Shown: positions 62,342-64,000 of the stretch, one piece after another
Layout of the letters: every line of letters starts with the position of its first letter
Position numbering within the stretch: the stretch's first letter is position 1
Source of the DNA: Adenanthera pavonina
Lineage: Eukaryota; Streptophyta; Magnoliopsida; Fabales; Fabaceae
DNA: 64,000 bases
Direction: 5' to 3'
NCBI GenBank assembly: GCA_026686845.1
Contig: JAIVEN010000014.1
Coordinates: 11,766,001 to 11,830,000, forward strand
Notes under the pieces: generated by a model
The model's database searches: none
Told to the model about the DNA's origin: nothing
What the model saw: the letters and a program-made list of their open reading frames with translations, nothing else
Program-made: the position numbers and the translations under genes

Positions 62342-63443
62342 CTATGTCGGGGGGTGCAATTAGCATATAGAAATCCTGCGAAAAGGACAAGGCGTAGCAG
62401 GGCAATGATGAAGCGCAGGAAACAAGCTTGCAATTTGAAAGGCCCAAATAGCCTCAGCCTTCATGGCCATGGCTGGCCCTGGCCGGTACAGCAATCAAAT
62501 GACTGTGTTACACAATTCTTCAGCAAATTAAGGACATGGTATAGTACGAACACATGCAACTGCGTCTTACAGGCCAAAGCCATGTCCACTTCCACTACTC
62601 ATGTTTCATGAATGCATGGATGCATTTATTATTCTATATAGTATTTCTTAATTGTGTCCTATACGTAGAAGCAAGCACAGGACTTCAGAGCTTAATAATT
62701 ATGACAGCTGCCATCCAGAAATATAATATTGACAAGCTTTTAAAATTTCACCCGATCAATTTTTTATTTTTTTATATATAATTTGAGTGGAAAATAATAT
62801 ATTTTATCACTATATAAACATGGCTCGATTGAATTAGAAATCAAACTCACTGTAGTGTCCATTTGATAATTATTATTATTATATTAATTAAAACTATAAA
62901 ATATCAAGACTGTTTGAAACTAAAACCATACTCACCCTAAATTTATCCACTTCCATTTTATGTTATCGGTCATTAATGAATCTGAACTGTATATATTGTG
63001 CATACTTAACTTTAAAAAAAATAACAAATTTGCAGAAGAAGATGATTGATGAGAATGATCGATGGTATGGTATTTGGACATAAACTGACCCACCTATATA
63101 TATCTAATATCAATATATCCCCGAACGGGTCGAGTATGTTGTGACCCAATGCAGATGTATCTTAATGAGGGTCCTTTAATTGCTTGAAATTAATTAAAAA
63201 TCATTTAACGTCCTTTCAGTCTGACCTTCATATATTTGACAAGGACATGAAAAACAAGGATCAAGAAATTCTTGGACAGAAGCAAATGTCTCGTAGGAAG
63301 GGTTTATCCCATTCCTTTCTCTTTTTTCCAGACAAAACTCACAAAGACATGTCATGGGAACAAAATCATTCATATATCCACAATAAACAGTTCAGCTTTC
63401 GGTCGGTATCATGTTTTGGTGACAAGGAAAGGGCGCATAGTGT
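59771..63443. other. Intergenic region, no supported gene
   Basis: AT-rich. Includes a (TA)n run at about 62306-62331. A GC-richer patch at 62340-62620 has a 90-codon open frame whose composition and lack of family resemblance do not support a gene. It lies between the P450 array and the 3' end of the transcription-factor gene. Confidence 0.5.
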
Positions 63444-63840
63444 TTAACAGTTGAGAAGAGTTAAGTCTGTTGATGATTGAGGCGGGTCTACGTTCCAACT
63501 GGGTCTTCCAAGGGTGAATTCTAGGTTAAGCGTCTCATCTGAATCTGACAAAGACCTTGCAACCACCTGTTTCATCAATTAATTATCAGTATCCCAATCA
63601 TTATTGTTTATACTTTAGAAAAATATGATTACGCTACATGCAACAAAAGCTACGTCTAAACTACAAATGCCCGGTTTGTTTCTGCTCTGACTCTCTCTCT
63701 CTCTCTCTCTCTATATATGCCAGCTTTAGCTTACCATGGTTTCATTCGCCTTCACTTGAGAATACGGCAAACTCGTTTCTGTTTTTTGTCTACTATCGTT
63801 TGTCCTTGTCTCTGTTGATGATTGCCATGATTCCTTGTTG
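63444..63840 (-). CDS. 3' end (last two exons) of a GARP/MYB-like (KANADI-type) transcription factor
   Basis: The last exon is 63566-63444: acceptor AAACAG, then VVARSLSDSDETLN, LEFTLGRPSW, a serine-rich tail with LTLLNC and stop TAA. The preceding exon is 63840-63735 (acceptor CCACAG, donor GTAAGC), reading KESWQSSTETRTND...PYSQVKANETM. The splice keeps the frame. The C-terminal LEFTLGRPSW...LTLL signature is typical of plant G2-like/KANADI-type proteins, whose DNA-binding domain lies in earlier exons, beyond the right edge. Such proteins act in the nucleus, often as repressors. The subtype is not decidable without the DNA-binding domain. A (CT)n run at about 63690-63712 lies in the intron between these exons. 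Confidence 0.72.
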
Positions 63841-64000
63841 CTGTGGGTAACATAACAAGAAATTAATTAGTTCCAGGAGACAAACATTATTATCCGCAAA
63901 ACAAAAAATAAATTTAATTAATTAAACCATTTCAACACCCAACATAATATACGCACAATTAACTACAAAATGGCATTTTTACAACTTGATAATGGACAGC

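Noticed and set aside
62339..62611. 90-codon frame in a GC-richer patch
   Set aside because: No recognisable domain, no splice partner, and the composition follows the local base content.

Overview
This is nuclear DNA from a flowering plant, almost certainly a eudicot. It is strongly AT-rich, has spliceosomal introns, and carries a tandem array of CYP82-family cytochrome P450 genes. Between the genes lie typical plant transposons: a Mutator-like element, hAT, LINE, solo LTR, Helitron ends and MITEs. No species could be fixed from sequence alone.

The host genes are four two-exon CYP82-type P450s, all on the minus strand, plus one relic. Gene A (1-2369) runs off the left edge. Its heme-ligand cysteine codon reads Phe, so it is probably catalytically dead. 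Genes B (39278-41626) and C (47773-50121) are nearly identical, including a 747-bp intron of the same length in both. Gene D (53385-55474) is an intact, more diverged paralogue. A fragment of a fifth copy lies at about 51675-51823. At the right edge are the last two exons of a GARP/MYB-like transcription factor (63444-63840, minus). A decayed MRS2/MGT-type magnesium transporter fragment lies at about 32.5-33.3 kb (plus).

Between gene A and the rest, 3815-19930 is one very large Mutator-like element (MULE). It has about 131-bp terminal inverted repeats and a perfect 9-bp target duplication, TAACTTATA. Inside, from left to right, are a nested hAT MITE, a MuDR transposase gene with two in-frame stops, and a 116-bp tandem repeat array split by a 1.5-kb solo LTR with 5-bp target duplication. 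These are followed by an unidentified exon, a decayed ULP1-like protease gene with an HMG-box-like N-terminus, and a captured, intron-containing LRR receptor-kinase fragment. The ULP1 cargo matches the known Kaonashi/CUMULE type of MULE; the LRR-kinase fragment and the array are additional.

From 20 to 39 kb there is mostly transposon debris: a MITE remnant, a Helitron 3' end, a 5'-truncated LINE, LTR-like sequence, and a hAT-like element carrying a kinase exon. The P450 part (38.9-59.8 kb) can be read as a duplication history. Upstream flanking modules (here called X, R and Y) recur beside B, C and D, and one copy sits at 22.6-23.5 kb, probably the flank of gene A pushed away by the MULE. The best reading for B and C is a tandem duplication of about 8.5 kb, then a 5.07-kb deletion at a TAAT microhomology. 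That deletion gave C a different promoter from B.

The P450s are expected to be ER-anchored monooxygenases of specialised metabolism. The sequence does not show their substrate.
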